Positions 39,246 to 52,082 of a DNA stretch of 64,000 nt are shown piece by piece. A model generated the notes under the pieces. The model worked only from the letters and a program-made list of their open reading frames with translations, did not search any database and was not told the origin of the DNA. Made by a program: the position numbers and the translations under genes. Source of the stretch: Cladochytrium replicatum (lineage: Eukaryota; Chytridiomycota; Chytridiomycetes; Cladochytriales; Cladochytriaceae); assembly GCA_025526935.1 (NCBI GenBank), contig JAHLKD010000140.1:1-64000 (forward strand), given 5' to 3'. How positions within the stretch are numbered: position 1 is the stretch's first letter; each line of letters begins with the position of its first letter.

Positions 39246-42200
39246 ATGGCGGGCTCATCAGCGTCCCAGAAGACGAAATCTGCCACCACAACGCCTGCGA
39301 GACGCAGAAGTGCACGTCAGGGCAACACGACCGACGAGAATTCGAAGAGCGGCCACCGTCAGAGCACTATTAGTGCTTACTTCTTGCGAGCGGATCCAAA
39401 ATCTCCAGCGAAGACTGCAAGCCCGTCATCTTCGAAAAAAGGTACGATTGAATTCACAGTCTGTTTGTGAAATCTTGGATCTCAAACGGTTCGTTCGGCA
39501 GCTCGAGAATCAACCCCTACCAGTAGTACTTCAGGTAAAACCTACAAAACTTGGCCGCCGCGTCATTCTGAAGCTTTGCCATCCAATTCAGAGTCCAGTG
39601 ATGGATCTGAGGAACGGACCACTCTCGTGTTGAAAAGGCGGTCCTCACAAACTGGAGTGCAGCATTCACCACGACACGAAGTGCAAGTTGTCATTCACAG
39701 CAGGAAGCGGGATCGGTCCAAGTCAAAGGATTCTACATTCGCTCGCAAAGGCTCTCAGCCCAAGAAGAGCAAACCTAATCCCACTAGGTCTGCAAATAAT
39801 ATCAAGAATCCGCCTAAACTAGACAAACCAAAGAAACGATCGAAAGTCATTCTATCGGACGAAGAGGACGACAGCGAGTCGGTCGACGATAAAGAAGACG
39901 ACGACTATAAGCAGGACACTGAATCATCAAACGACGACGGAGAAGAGGAAGAAGACGAGGAGAAGAGTGCTTCTGAAGATAACGACTCCGATGACGAGAA
40001 AGTTGGACAGTCTGACATTGAAAACGAACCTCCGGTTTCGGATATTGAGCCCGAACCTGAGCCAAAGCGTCGCCGCATTTCAGGAGCGAGTAATGGTTCG
40101 TCAAAGTCAAAGAGGAAGACTCCTATGAAGCAAACAAAGCTCTTTGGTGGAGATGACAATGACGATCAGCCGAAATCCAAAGGACGCGTCGATGAGTTCG
40201 AGAAAGCGCAGAGAGAACTCCCTCCCCTCAGCGATATAAACGATATGTTTGCTGATATGATTGAACGCCACTTGGACACATTTAAAGCAATTGTTGAAGC
40301 TTTGGGTGGGAGAAAGTTGAGAGTTGGAACTATGTGCAGTGGTACTGAGTCTCCCTTACTCGCTTTGGATTTGATTGGTAGGTAATTGACGCAAGTTTTT
40401 CCGCATATGTTGATGTTGCGTTTCCTACAGGACAAGCACTGAAGCGCAACCATGGAATTGTTTTCGAGGTCGATCACGTTTTCAGTTGTGAGATCGAACC
40501 CTACAAGCAAGCTTATATCGAGCGAAACTTCGCACCGCCGGTGTTATTCAGGGATATCTGTGAATTGGGCCAGGACGAGGCGTACGTTTGAAAATTGCTT
40601 GATACTCTTCCCCTTCCCATGTTTACTTGACTTCGTCTTCCATTAGTCACACCGCATATGGTTCGCTGGTTTCTGTTCCGGGCGAAACTGATATGATTAT
40701 TGCTGGAACATCTTGTGTCGATTTCTCGAACCTCAACAATCAGAAGCAGACACTTTCGGCTAAAGGAGAGTCCGGCACAACATTCCGAGGTCTGCTCGAC
40801 TATGTGAAGAAGAACAAACCTCCCATTATCATCAATGAAAACGTAGTATCCGCGCCATGGGAGGAGATGAAGAAAGAGTACGCGAAGATTGGTTACGTTG
40901 CGAATTTTAACCGCATCGACACCAAGCAGTTTTACATTCCTCACACGAGACAGCGCGGCTACCTTGTCGCTGTACCGAAGTCGTTCAAGGATGTGCCAGA
41001 TCAGTGGGTTGACATGGTGAATGAAATGAAGAGGTTTGCCAGTTGCACATTGGAGGCTTTCTTGCTGCCGTCTGATGATCCGCGCATTGTGGAAGCACGT
41101 CAAAAATTCTTGATCGGGGACAATAATCGGCGTCGGGACACGAAAGTGGATTGGACTAGATGTGAGACACGTCATCAGAAGTACAGGCGAGAAGAGCTTT
41201 TGGGTCTCAAGCGACCGTTTACCCTTTGGGATGAGGGCGGGAATTGCCAGCTCCCAGACTTTGCTTGGACTGAATGGGCGAAAGGACAGGTTGACCGTGT
41301 CCTTGATTTGATGGACATCTCGTACCTACGGTTAGCCAAGCGAGGCATCGACGCGTCGTACAAGACGCAGATCTGGAATTTGTCGCAAAATGTCGACCGA
41401 ACCGATGTGTCAAGAACCAAGATGGGAATTTGCCCATGCCTAACACCGAACATGATTCCATACTTGAGCAACCGCGGAGGCCCCATCATCGGTCTTGAAG
41501 CGCTCTCTATGCAAGGTCTTCCAATTGATCAACTGCTGTTAACTCAGGAGACGATGGATCAGCTCGCCGATCTGGCGGGGAATGCGATGTCGACGACCGT
41601 TGTCGGCGCTACGATGATTTCTGCTCTTTATCTAGTTAGGAAGGCCTTCTCTAAATCCGGCGAACAGGCTCCCGAGAAATACGAGCCTATGGACCTGGAT
41701 TCCGCCAATTCAACAGACGGCGCGAAAGTGAAGGACGTCGAGAAACTCAACAAGAGAACACTTGGTTTCGATCAATTGGAGCAAGCCAATGTCGACGAGT
41801 TTCTGAAGATAGCGGATTTGAGTCGCAGGATGTGCATCTGCGAAGGTCGATCGGGGATAGCCAGGGGCATGCTATCAGAGTGCGAAGTGTGCGCTTACAC
41901 TTCTTGCGAGCGATGTGGTGGTAGACCTGAGCACCATTATGGTATTTTTGAGCGATTTGCAGATCGAATCGTCCCTAGCGAGTTTGAAAAGTTTGCAAAG
42001 GAAAGATTGCCCATGAAAATTGTTGTGAAGGGTGTTGATCGAGAGAGAGTGATATGCATGAAGAGAGAGGCCGCTCAAGGACATCGTATCGACGAAGCCT
42101 TATGGAAGAAGTGGTTGGAAGGCTTTGAGAAGACCGTGGACAGCGAATTTAGATATCATCGGATGTTACGCCAAGATGGATGGACTATGCAATATGACGC

Positions 42201-45200
42201 TGGCTCCACGGGACTACTGGAGCTCTATATAGACGGGAAGCGTGCAGAATGGTTGCTCTTTGCCAAACCGGACGCCAATGAGCCGGCAAAGAGCGCTGTG
42301 CGGACAATGTTCCAGCAGCCGCTTGCGAGGATGCGGGTCGAATCAGGAATGAGTATGATGACCGGCAAATGGGAAGTTTGCCTCCCCGGCGAATATGAGT
42401 TTGATGTGCACATCCGAGGTGTAGGGGAGCTCATCCCGGCATGGGAAAACACACTTGGACTTGAAGGTGATGAGTACAGAGAAAAGATGGTTCGTAGTCA
42501 AGTCGAAGTGGATGTGGACGAAGACATTGCAAGCAATTTGGAGAGGGACATTAGAGGCTTGTACACGAATTACCCACGTTGCGGAATGCCGATGGCGTCT
42601 CTTCACAAGAGGGAGTCCGAGAGCGAGGCAGCTCCACTCTACTTTTTCCAGGACCCTCAACCCTGCACTGAAGGCAATATGGATTCCTTTGTGTTTTCAG
42701 AGAAGACTTCACGCATTGCATATGGAGAAACCCGACCCATATGTGCCAGCATCGATGCATCATGGCGACAATCTGCATCAGATGAGGTTGAGACAGTTCG
42801 TGGTCGGACATCCCGACACTGGATCAGTTGTGCAGACATGAAGATTGCGGTTATGTCTACGGCAGAAGATCGAATGGCTACTGTCGCAGTTGCAAATGAA
42901 GCAACCATGGAAGTTGAGGTTGGGCAGTGTGACTGTGAACGTGCAAACGCTTTGCTCGCGTTCGAGATTCCACATGTTGTAGAAGATGGGGTACTGTGGC
43001 GGAATGAAGGATGCTTTCAAGTCGGGAAGACGCACGAAAGGGTGGTGTATGACAGCATCGCATGGCTTACCGAGCGTGTTCGTAACCTAGAAGGACTGAA
43101 CGAGTGGCGATCGATCACCTTGCCCGAGGAAATTTGCGTGCGTTGCGGACGATGTGCTCCCTCTCCACCTGAGATATGCTGGAAGCGCTCCTCTAAAACC
43201 CACAAACTCATACCTGTTGAGAATGTTCGGCAGGCTGGTCCGTACGAACAGGCACTCAAGGCGCGTCCCGCACCATTTGTTACGGAGTTTGAGAAAAAGG
43301 CTGGAATGGGATTCATCCGCATTGGACTGAATGTGGCAGGATTGGTGCACAGGGCAATCGCAGCGTTGCCCGGGTCGGTGAACGTGACGGACGTGCGGGT
43401 GCTTTGGCGCCTGGTGCCATCGTACGTGCCTCCCCTTACACAGGTCCTGGAGCCGTTGGCTTTGAAAAGTAACAAGAACGATCCCGAACATTCCCAACCG
43501 CCTCGATTCGCGATCCCGCTTCGGAAGGAGCAATTGCGCTCCCTGAGCTGGATGGCAGCGCAGGAAGCAGATGATGCACCTCCTTTCATCGAGGAGGAAA
43601 CTTCGGAAGCGTATCTTGGACCAATGCAGTGGCTTGCAGAGGCGAGGGCTGAAGTGCCTGTGTCGATCCGAGGTGGGGTGCTTGCCGATGAAGTTGGGTA
43701 CGGAAAGACCGTGATCACTTTAGGTCTGATCGATAGCATGCGCGACATTGATCGCGCCGTGATGGAGAAAGCCGAAAGGAAGAAGGGTCTGATTCCAGTT
43801 CGGGGTACACTTGTTATTGTTCCCGCACAGCTTGTACGACAGTGGCAGGGCGAGATCGAGAAGTTCCTGCCTAAGGAGTGCAAAGTGATCGCAATTGTTA
43901 ACCTTTCCCACTTGAATGCAGTGTCGGTCAAAGCGATTCAGCAAGCGGATATCGTGGTGATGTCGTCGAGCGTTTTCGTTAGCGACAACTATAAGGCGAA
44001 CTTGGCTGGATTTGCTGGGACTGGACCTCCACCGAGTGCGGAGGGACGGCGGTACTCTCAGTGGTTTGAGAAAGCGATGGGATTGTTGAAAGATCAGGTT
44101 GAACGCCTTGTTGAGGGTGGAGGTGCCAAGGTAGCTTACGAATGGATGAAGGATGCACTTGACGCGAAATGGGAGGAAGATTTATTTGGCGTTTTGGTTG
44201 GTGAGACAAGGAAGAAGGGAAAGACGTACCGAGAGAAGCAGGAGGCCAAAGAAACCAAAGAAGGAGGGGAGGATGCTGAAGCCGAGGAGGCAGAGGAAGC
44301 AAAAGAGAAGGAAGGCGGAAAGGCGGTGGCTAAGAAGACGAGCGGTACGAAGTCGAACCGAAAGCGGAAAGCAGATGCGAGCGAGGATGAGCTGGAGTAT
44401 GAGAGTGGAGATGCGGTTGAGTCTGATGATTTCATTGTTGACGATGAGGATGATAAGCCAAAAAAGAAGGGGAAAGGAGCAGCGAAAGGAGGGAACAAGA
44501 ACCCACTCTACAAACACAAGATCAGCAAAGACCACTGGGGTCTTAGTTCCGCCGCTGCCAGACGAGATTGGCGAGAGATGAAGAGTCCTGTGCTACAAAT
44601 GTTTGAATGGAACCGACTGGTCGTGGACGAATATACGTATCAGAAGGGACAGATTCAGGACGGTATCATGCATCTTGCCGCCAGGAAACGGTGGGTGTTG
44701 AGCGGAACACCACCGCTCGGTGGTTTCGATGATATCAAGTCGATTGCGGTGTTCCTGGGCGTGAACTTAGGAACTGAGAACGAGCAAGTGTTTGGTAGGA
44801 AAGCGTCGAAGGATAAGACTGGTGAGTGCTTGCGTTCCGCACGGTGATTTGGTATCAGGCTGACTTTCCACGAACAGGCTCGGAGTTGTTCAGAGCGTAC
44901 TCCGAAGCGCGAACTGCGGCATGGCATGAACGAAGGCACGAAGTGGCTCAACGGTTCTTAGACCAGTTTGTTCGTCAGGTATTATTGAGATGACTTCAAT
45001 TACTTTCGTGAGTAATTGCTCATCGTATTGGCGCAGAACATTGCAGAGATTGATGAGATTCCTTGGGAAGAGCACATCGTGCACATCGATCTTCCAGCTG
45101 CCGAGCGTGCTATTTACTTGGAACTAGAGCATCACATTCAAGCTGTCGACGGCAACATCAAAAAAGGCAGATTCAAAGGAGAAAGCGACAAAGCTTCTCG

Positions 45201-46738
45201 CTTGAAAGAGGTGCTCGGCGAAAGCAAGACGGCTGAGGAAGCTCTCATCAAGCGATGCTCACACTTCGATCTTGATATTGATGAGGGTGTCGAGAATGCG
45301 TCGATTGAATGCAATACTATCGTGTCTGAACGCAAGCGACAGAGAGATGAGACGCTCGACGAGTTGCGGCGGCATCTTATGGTTGCATGGTACAACGAGA
45401 ATCGGATCGGAAACAAAAGGCCGAATGGAGAGATGACTCATTTTAAAGATTGGGTGGTGAAATTGAAGACCCAGAACATCTTAGGCGACAGTGAGGCGAC
45501 TACAGACATTTTGGCGGTTATAGATGAGGTTCAGAAGGCTCTTAAACGGGGCGACAAGGTGCCGAAACTTAAAAGGCGGCGGAAGGGGGGTCCGAGGAAG
45601 GTGCTTGCAAAAGTGAAGGAGTCCGAGAAAGGGAAGAAAAAATCGAAAGGGAAGAAAGGAGCGGAGGATTCAGACGAAGTTGATGAGGATGAAAGTGAAG
45701 TTGAGGAGCCAGTTCCGAAAAGTTTGAGCGTGCCGGAGCAAATTGAGCGTCACAGAGCGCACTTCTTTGTGGTGAAGGATCTTGCGGTGGAGTACAAGAG
45801 GCGGTTGCAATCCTTGCGTTATTTTGAGATCATTCGGTCGGTTCAGCTTTGTCATCTCGCTAAGCAGAAGCAAGATGAGTCGAATGTGACTGGATCTGAC
45901 GAAAATGATGATGACGATTTGCAGTCGGTGCTTAAAGTGTACCAGCTGAAGTGCGGCAGTTGTGGAATGGACCCGATTCCTTTTGACCAGCTGGGATTGC
46001 TGAGCAGTTGCGGACATACGGGTTGCCTCCCCTGCTTACAGAGAGGTGCGGTTGAGCAGGAATGTCCTGAAAAAGAATGCAGAGAGGCAACTCGGGTCAC
46101 GAACATCGTGAAGGCCGAGTCCCTGGGTCGGGAGAATGCGAACGACAAGATTGGGCGACGTTTTGGTGCAAAGCTTGAGAGGCTCGTCCATATTCTTCGG
46201 TGAGTTTATTGGTTCAAAGATATTTCGTGTGTTCGTGATGGCTGATTCCACTTAAAAGCAATGTGATTCCGGAGGAAGAAAAGGTTCTCGTTTTTGTCCA
46301 ATTCCCTGATCTCTTCAAAAAAGTCGACGCGGCTCTCGAGTTTCACGACATTGCAACTCTGAAGATTGACGGATCTGCAGCAAATCGAAATAAGAACATG
46401 TCTGCATTCCAAGCAAGTCGTGCGAAGGAGCACCGTGTGCTGTTGCTCAACGCCATGGACGAAAGCGCAAGTGGAGCGTAAGCATAGTTCGACTTCCCAG
46501 CACTAGTGATTAAATTTTGTTCATTTGAAGGAATCTTGTGAACGCAAACCACGTTGTCTTCCTCTCTCCGCTCCTCACAGACGACGAATACACCTTCCGT
46601 TCAAGTGAAACTCAAGCAATCGGACGTGTGCGTCGCTATGGACAGTCGAAGACTGTTCATATCTGGAGGATGGTTACTCGCGATTCGATTGACGAACAGA
46701 TCTTCGAGGAACGTTTGGGTAGTTTGGTGAATCGTTAA
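39246..46738 (+). CDS. DNMT5-like DNA cytosine methyltransferase with SNF2 ATPase and RING finger
   Basis: Nine exons (39246-39441, 39502-39534, 39592-40377, 40431-40581, 40647-44821, 44878-44978, 45037-46199, 46259-46477, 46531-46738) join cleanly to 2,343 residues. Residues 39-46, QSTISAYF, match a PCNA-interacting PIP box. A basic and acidic disordered stretch follows. The C5-methyltransferase domain (about 320-710) shows motif I GTMCSGTESPLLAL, the catalytic cysteine in AGTSCVDFSNLN (TSC in place of PC), the ENV motif INENVV, and GNAMS near 699. A cysteine-rich finger (CICEG...CEVC...CERCGG) follows. The SNF2 motor has Walker A ADEVGYGKT near 1401 and box II VVDEYTY. A RING-like finger near 2119 and a helicase C-terminal lobe (GRVRRYGQSKTVHIW) complete the protein. 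Members perform ATP-dependent maintenance CG methylation. The gene is intact. Confidence 0.92.
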
Positions 46739-46856
46739 AGCGGTACACGGTTGGAGCAATGCTCTCGATGTCCTGTGATTAATATATTGAGCATTCAATT
46801 CATCGAGTGTTGATAAAACTGGTCTGATACCCAATAAAATTTTTCATGGAGCAATC

Positions 46857-47200
46857 ATCCCGGTTACCGTGCTCATTTGGGGTTCTCTTCTTGCGTTCGT
46901 TGGTGTTACCTTCCAAACCCGTTTCACCAAACGAAATGCACGCTTTCGGATTCCGATCATCGGACATCTCCACCTCTTAACCAATTCCAATCTCCACTTC
47001 CTTTTCACAAAGCTTGCGGAGAAGTACGGCGATGTGCTATCATTGGACCTCATGGGGAGACCGTGGATCGTCTCCGGTCTGGAACAGATGAAAAAGGCAA
47101 CACAAGATCGACGTTCGATTATCTACTCTGTCAGGACCGTCCCACCAGTGCATATTATCAAATTAGTCGGCGTCGATAAGAATACGCTGATGATTTTTCA
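46857..47200 (+). pseudogene. cytochrome P450 N-terminal fragment
   Basis: The frame encodes a membrane anchor and the P450 N-terminal fold (RIPIIGHLHLLTNSNLHFLF, then KLAEKYGDVLSLDLMGRPWI). This is clearly related to exon 1 of the intact P450 at 47834-49579 (LPLIGHTYLLIDPNMHIVF). Nothing downstream supplies the heme domain. It is oriented opposite to the intact gene, so it is a truncated inverted paralogue. Confidence 0.8.
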
Positions 47201-47489
47201 ACAAATAGTTCTTCAGAGATCATCTTCTACTCAATGATCAAGCTGGAGGTTTATACTCACCGACTTGGAAGAGTTGGCGCAAGGCAAAGCAGCCACTCTT
47301 TTCGTCAAGTTCTGTTAAAGTTGTTTTTGCTGAAATTTGCAAAGTTTCTTTCCGCGCTGAAGAAAGAAAGCGATGGAACACCGGTATGAAAGTTAGGATA
47401 GGGTCTGGTCAATTTAATTTATCAGTTTGATCCGGGAAACAGGTCAAGATTTTCGTCCTCGTTTCAAGTTTCTCTGGAGAATCATACGA

Positions 47490-47790
47490 TACTGCTGATC
47501 CGAGGCTTGTTGAACTCATCTCGTGTGTGAAAAGGCACTCTACGTGGGTAAAATAAGCACCCTGGGACAACCCAAGCAGCCCGCGATCGGTTATCTGTTG
47601 ATTGACGAAGATCACGAATCAGACCTGGGCATGCACGACGACCGATTCTAAAGTGAACAAGGGTCGGGATTGTCCTTAGAAAATCGCTTTGGTGTGGGCT
47701 GTTATAGATAACCGCTTTTTCTTCCTCTCCAAAACGAAAAAATTCACAAAGACAGGCGGAATACCGCCGGAATAATACTTCTGGATTGCT
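47490..47790 (-). pseudogene. cytochrome P450 C-terminal fragment
   Basis: A minus-strand relic carries RIGRRACPGL, a degraded version of the heme loop FGFGRRACPGL of the neighbouring gene, and little else that aligns. It lies directly downstream of the intact P450, suggesting the remains of a tandem copy. Confidence 0.6.
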
Positions 47791-47833
47791 AACTTCTAAC
47801 TTAGTCACTGCATTACCTTTATTTAACACCACT

Positions 47834-49579
47834 TCATTCTTCCCTCCTACGCTCGATTACAATCTTGCATTGCTTTGGAATCAAAGTGGTCCCAAAATGA
47901 CCCCCATCCTCAACCCACCCAACGCCTTCAGGTTTCTTTATGTTAAAGTAATAAGAAAGGTGCGTGATGGCAATAAATAGCTCATGGCGCGCAAGGACAA
48001 GACCAGGGCATGCGCGACGACCAAAACCAAAGTAAACCAGTTTCGCCGGGTTGTCCTTTTCGATATCATTGCCAAATTGATCTTCCCCACTACTCGTTTC
48101 GCGAGCAGCGAACCTGATGAATCTATCCGGATCAAATTCTTCAACTGGTTCAGACCAGTACCGAGGATGCCTGTGCATTCCCCAAATATTGTACCACACT
48201 TCAGTGTCTTTCGGAATAAGGAAACCGTTCAAGGTATCATCCGCTGAGGTGGAATGAGGAACGAGTGGTGCCGAAGGTCGCAAACGGAGCAGCTTCACAA
48301 AAAATCAAGGACTCTGAAAGTGAAGAACGTATAATACTCAAATACCTCGTTTATTGCTGCGTTGGTATAAACCAAGTTTGGCTCATCCTGCATGCTGGGA
48401 GGACGATTCGCCGGGACGTTCTTTGAAATTTCCTCTTGAATTCGCTCAAGAGTATGGGAATGATTAGCCATGAAGGAGAAGAAATATGTAAGGGCTGCAG
48501 AGGTTGTATCTGAGAAGTGGGAGAAAATAAGTTAATTAAAAATTATTCTATATATCCTACCGATCCCAGCGAAGACCAAGTCATTTACAAACATAATGAG
48601 AACGTTTTCGGAAACCCAATCATGATCTTCTGTTATGAGCTTCGCCATGAACGACTCCCTCGCTCGTTTCGCATCTTCGTCATCCTTCCCACAATCAGTC
48701 ATGCGCGCCCTGAGGTCGGCCATTTCTCGTTGAATCCAGAAGTCGCGCCTGTGGACATATTTTCGAGCAAGTTTCCAAGCAGGCAAGGGCAGGTATTTGA
48801 CCAGAGGTATGTAACTGCTAAGCTGACCAGCATAAGTTGCGTCATTGATACCCGTGACCCAATCAGCCAACTCGAGGAGCCGTGGGTCATCGAATGGAAG
48901 GGATCTTCCAAACAGGACAGTGTACATAACGCTGGAGAGGAATGGCCAGACAACTTGAGCAGGGTCAAACTACGCAGACGGAAAAGCTGTTGAGGCAAAT
49001 TTTTGTATAAACAAGGATCTTTCTACCGGGATGCCGTTGTTCGCTTTTGTTTCAAGTGCCGAAATGAACTTCCCAACCTCTGTCGTTAGAACTGCAGTCA
49101 AGTCTTTCGTCACCGCCGTTGGAGATAAGAGAGGTTGAATAACTTTCCGACGGCGTCTCCAATCAGATCCAAATACCACACCAGGCTCGCCGTTTATAAA
49201 CGTGTAATCCTGGTAAAACTATCAAGCCAGATATACGTCAACCAATTTAATCATAATCTATTGGTAGCTTTTCGATTACCGGTATGGTCAATCGGCTTGA
49301 GTAGACGAGGGATCGACCATGCATTGTGGTCTGTTTGGCCAAATCAGGGTCGGAAAGTACGATCCAGGTCTTGCCAAAGATGCTCAGTTGGAAGATATTG
49401 CCGTACTTTTTTGCCAGTCTTGTAAACACAATGTGCATGTTGGGGTCAATGAGAAGGTAGGTGTGACCGATGAGAGGCAGTTTGAGAGGCCATTTCAGGC
49501 GATTGAGCAGGTGGAGAAGGCAAGTGACTAGAATTACAGCAGCGGTGACCAAAAAGTATCTAAGTCCAAGAGTATCCAT
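47834..49579 (-). CDS. cytochrome P450 monooxygenase (five exons)
   Basis: Exons, complement(47834-48292, 48346-48509, 48561-48969, 49027-49209, 49259-49579), give 511 residues. Landmarks are an N-terminal anchor, the proline-rich hinge WPLKLPLIGH, an I-helix FAGIDTTSAALTYF spanning the exon 3/4 junction, and the ExxR ELLR at the start of the last exon. Then come the PERF-type region EEFDPDRFI and the heme loop FGFGRRACPGL. Introns 2-4 are GT-AG. Intron 1 (49210-49258) has an AG acceptor but GA where GT is expected after exon 1 (ATA|GATTATG), and reading through meets a stop. Either a non-canonical splice is used or the gene has a donor mutation. Substrate unknown; microsomal. Confidence 0.8.
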
Positions 49580-50627
49580 ATGTCAACGGCCAACTGGTCA
49601 ACCGGGGTGTCTGTCCAATTTATAACAACCGTACCATCTGGCTCCTCTTCGTTATTATTACGGGTTCACCTAGCACGTGTGTGTTATTTTCTTATTTTCA
49701 TGTTTGTATAAAAGTATCACGTTGGCCCTCTCTTGGAAAATCTCTTACCCTTCATCAATACACAAAGTTTTCTATTAATTCCTGTTTCTCGCAAGACCGA
49801 TCTGTCGAAAGACGTAAGCACAACACACGCCAACATTGGTAAAATAGCTCAAGGTCCAGAACAAGACAAGCCAAGAGAGGCAAGCAGAAAACAAACAGCC
49901 CGTGTCAAACCAGATCAGCCAAGGCCTGATCTGTCTTTTGTACTGATTCAGGGAGACGAACAGCGGTGACATCATAATGATGTGATGCCTCTGTCACAAA
50001 AGAATGCACCAGCTGCACAATTTGCGATTGCGAGCTCTACTAAAGATCAAATAAAACCTAACAGGGAAACATAAGAGCTCACTTTCCCTCTGCTTGTGGT
50101 TTATTTCCGATCAAGGGATCTGCCCCAGTCAAAGAGCTGCGATCACTCCAATTTTAATACTATCTTCGGAAAGGGACTTATCTCACACACGCTTCTGCAT
50201 TCATCGACACTTTTTACATACCTATGTTCCAGAAAGATGGGCAACGAATGCACTGACAAAGTCGCTAATTACACGGAAAATTTACCAGATATCAAACTTC
50301 GTGCTCGAAAAGGAAGGAGGCCACGGCAGCGGGACCGCTCACACGCCACACCTATTTGGTCTTGCACATGAAGGTTGAACATCAACCAGGTATGTCCAGA
50401 GAAAGTGCTATCTCAATGAGCACGAAGGTGAATTTGCTACATAAGATCCGGGAGAATACACAGTAGAACTCGGTGCGTCGGCCGCAACTGGGAAACAAAG
50501 AGCACCAGACTGTTGCTCTCGTTTCTTTTGTTGCTGCTGCATCCATCTTGGTCCAGTCGGCCAAAGGATCTACCAGTACGTTTGCGATTTCTCAGATTGG
50601 TCCCATGCTTAACGGACTTTATTGAAG
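49580..50627. other. intergenic / possible 5' exons of the hydrolase
   Basis: Short frames at 49733-49969 and 50094-50378 have no recognisable features. A hydrolase 5' exon may end at a GTACGT donor near 50579, but I could not place its start codon. Confidence 0.35.
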
Positions 50628-51429
50628 CTGGAAACTGTGGCAAAAACTGTTGCTGTTCATACCTCTGGGCATCATTGTTCTCGCCCTCCTGGCATTCTTG
50701 GCACTGGTGATCTACGCAAAAGCTGCGAGCTATGGCCCTGATTCCACTGCCATATCGGCCTTACAGTCCAATTTGAATGTGACTGCATTCACTGGTGTTA
50801 CTGGGGGAACATGGCTCGTATTCGTTCCTACGCCTTTGGTCAACACCACTGCCGCAGCTAAGGGCTTGATCTTATATCCCGGTGGCTTTGTGAATGCTTA
50901 TGCTTACGCTCCCATCGCCTCACACATTGCCGCCGCTACCAGTGCCGTTGTCGTCATCACACCGTTCTTCCTGGAGGCTGCAATCTTCGGTTGGGGAAAA
51001 TCGTCAGACGTGGTTTCGTATTTCTCATCAGCGACGTTGAATGGTGCGATTCCACCGGTGAAGACTTGGATCCTTGGCGGACATTCCTTAGGTGGAGCAT
51101 TTGCAACTTATCACTTGAGTAACATCGGCGATGGTACTCCGATCAAGGGATTCTTGGGGCTTGCGGGAGCAGGATTCGATATATCGGGATTGAAGATTCA
51201 GGGAGCGCTTTTGCGAGGATCAAACGACATGGTGTATAGCGCAGATTCGGCAAAGAAGGGTGCAACACAGCTGCCTTCTGGCTCAGTTATCAAGGAGATA
51301 GCGGGCGGGAATCACGGACAGTGGGGCTCATATGGTCCTCAGAAGGGTGACGGAACACCGACGATCACTCCTGTACAGCAATGGGATGTTGCTGCGGATG
51401 TTGTGAAGCAGATGTTACAGAAGATATAA
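50628..51429 (+). CDS. membrane-anchored alpha/beta hydrolase
   Basis: The last exon starts after an AG acceptor at 50626-50627. It encodes a hydrophobic anchor (LLFIPLGIIVLALLAFLAL) and then an alpha/beta-hydrolase fold. The fold has LILYPGGFV near the oxyanion loop, the nucleophile elbow GGHSLGGAF (Ser), an acid loop LLRGSNDMVYS and the His in GGNHGQWGSYG. This is the alpha/beta-hydrolase-5/lipase-like type with an esterase or lipase role. Substrate unknown. No ATG lies in this exon before the anchor, so the start is in an upstream exon not resolved here. 267 codons, including the stop, are open. Confidence 0.75.
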
Positions 51430-52045
51430 GGAATGATTCAGATTCTGTGATGTTCGTGTTCTGGTGTTCATTGTATATTCATATGGCACTACCACCGCCA
51501 GGTCTTACCGACTGGATAAAAACACAAATCAAACCACCTTAATATGGGCAATATGCTCAAATATGATTCTTTTGACCTGAAAAGAGGAATCACGAACATA
51601 ACCCGTGATGGCTTGATTTGGTGGTTGGCATTGGTAAACTAAATAGCAGTTAATTTTATCAGTCATGGATAGATCAGCACAAATCACAGTGCAACGCATA
51701 CCCGATAAAGAACCCCGAAAGAAAAACTCTCAGCGCTTCCAAAATAACCCGACGAGAACGCCCGACACCGCTAGCCAGGATCCTAAGAAAAAATATTCTT
51801 TGAAAAAGCGTGGTGAGCAAAAGAACAATGACCCAACAAAGATCAAGGAGACTTACCAATTTTCCATTACTGATAGTAACAAAGGCAAGGAGAAACAATT
51901 GGTGTCGGGTGGTGCGCGATGGGTATGTTGGTGTGTTGGTAAAAGTGTGTGATCTGGGATTGAGAGGGGAGAAGGTGGTTATTTAGACAAAGATTGGTGG
52001 TGTGCACATAAAAACGGCGGCATGCCCACACCCCTACAAAATGGG
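51430..52045. other. intergenic; one small ATG frame at 51665-51952
   Basis: A 95-residue lysine- and glutamine-rich frame with ATG at 51665 has no recognisable feature and is probably not a gene. Nothing else is visible. Confidence 0.35.
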
Positions 52046-52082
52046 CTAAGTCAACGAGTCATAGAGCTTATTGTTATTAGGC

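Larger units (their letters stand above)
46739..47833. other. gene-free interval holding two P450 relics
   Basis: The interval between the DNMT5-like gene and the minus-strand P450 contains an N-terminal P450 relic on the plus strand and a C-terminal relic on the minus strand, listed separately. Nothing else is seen. Confidence 0.6.

Noticed and set aside
43017-43931. 304-codon minus-strand frame opposite the methyltransferase
   Set aside because: It lies antisense to strongly conserved methyltransferase/SNF2 coding sequence, has no domain character and reflects codon bias of the real gene.
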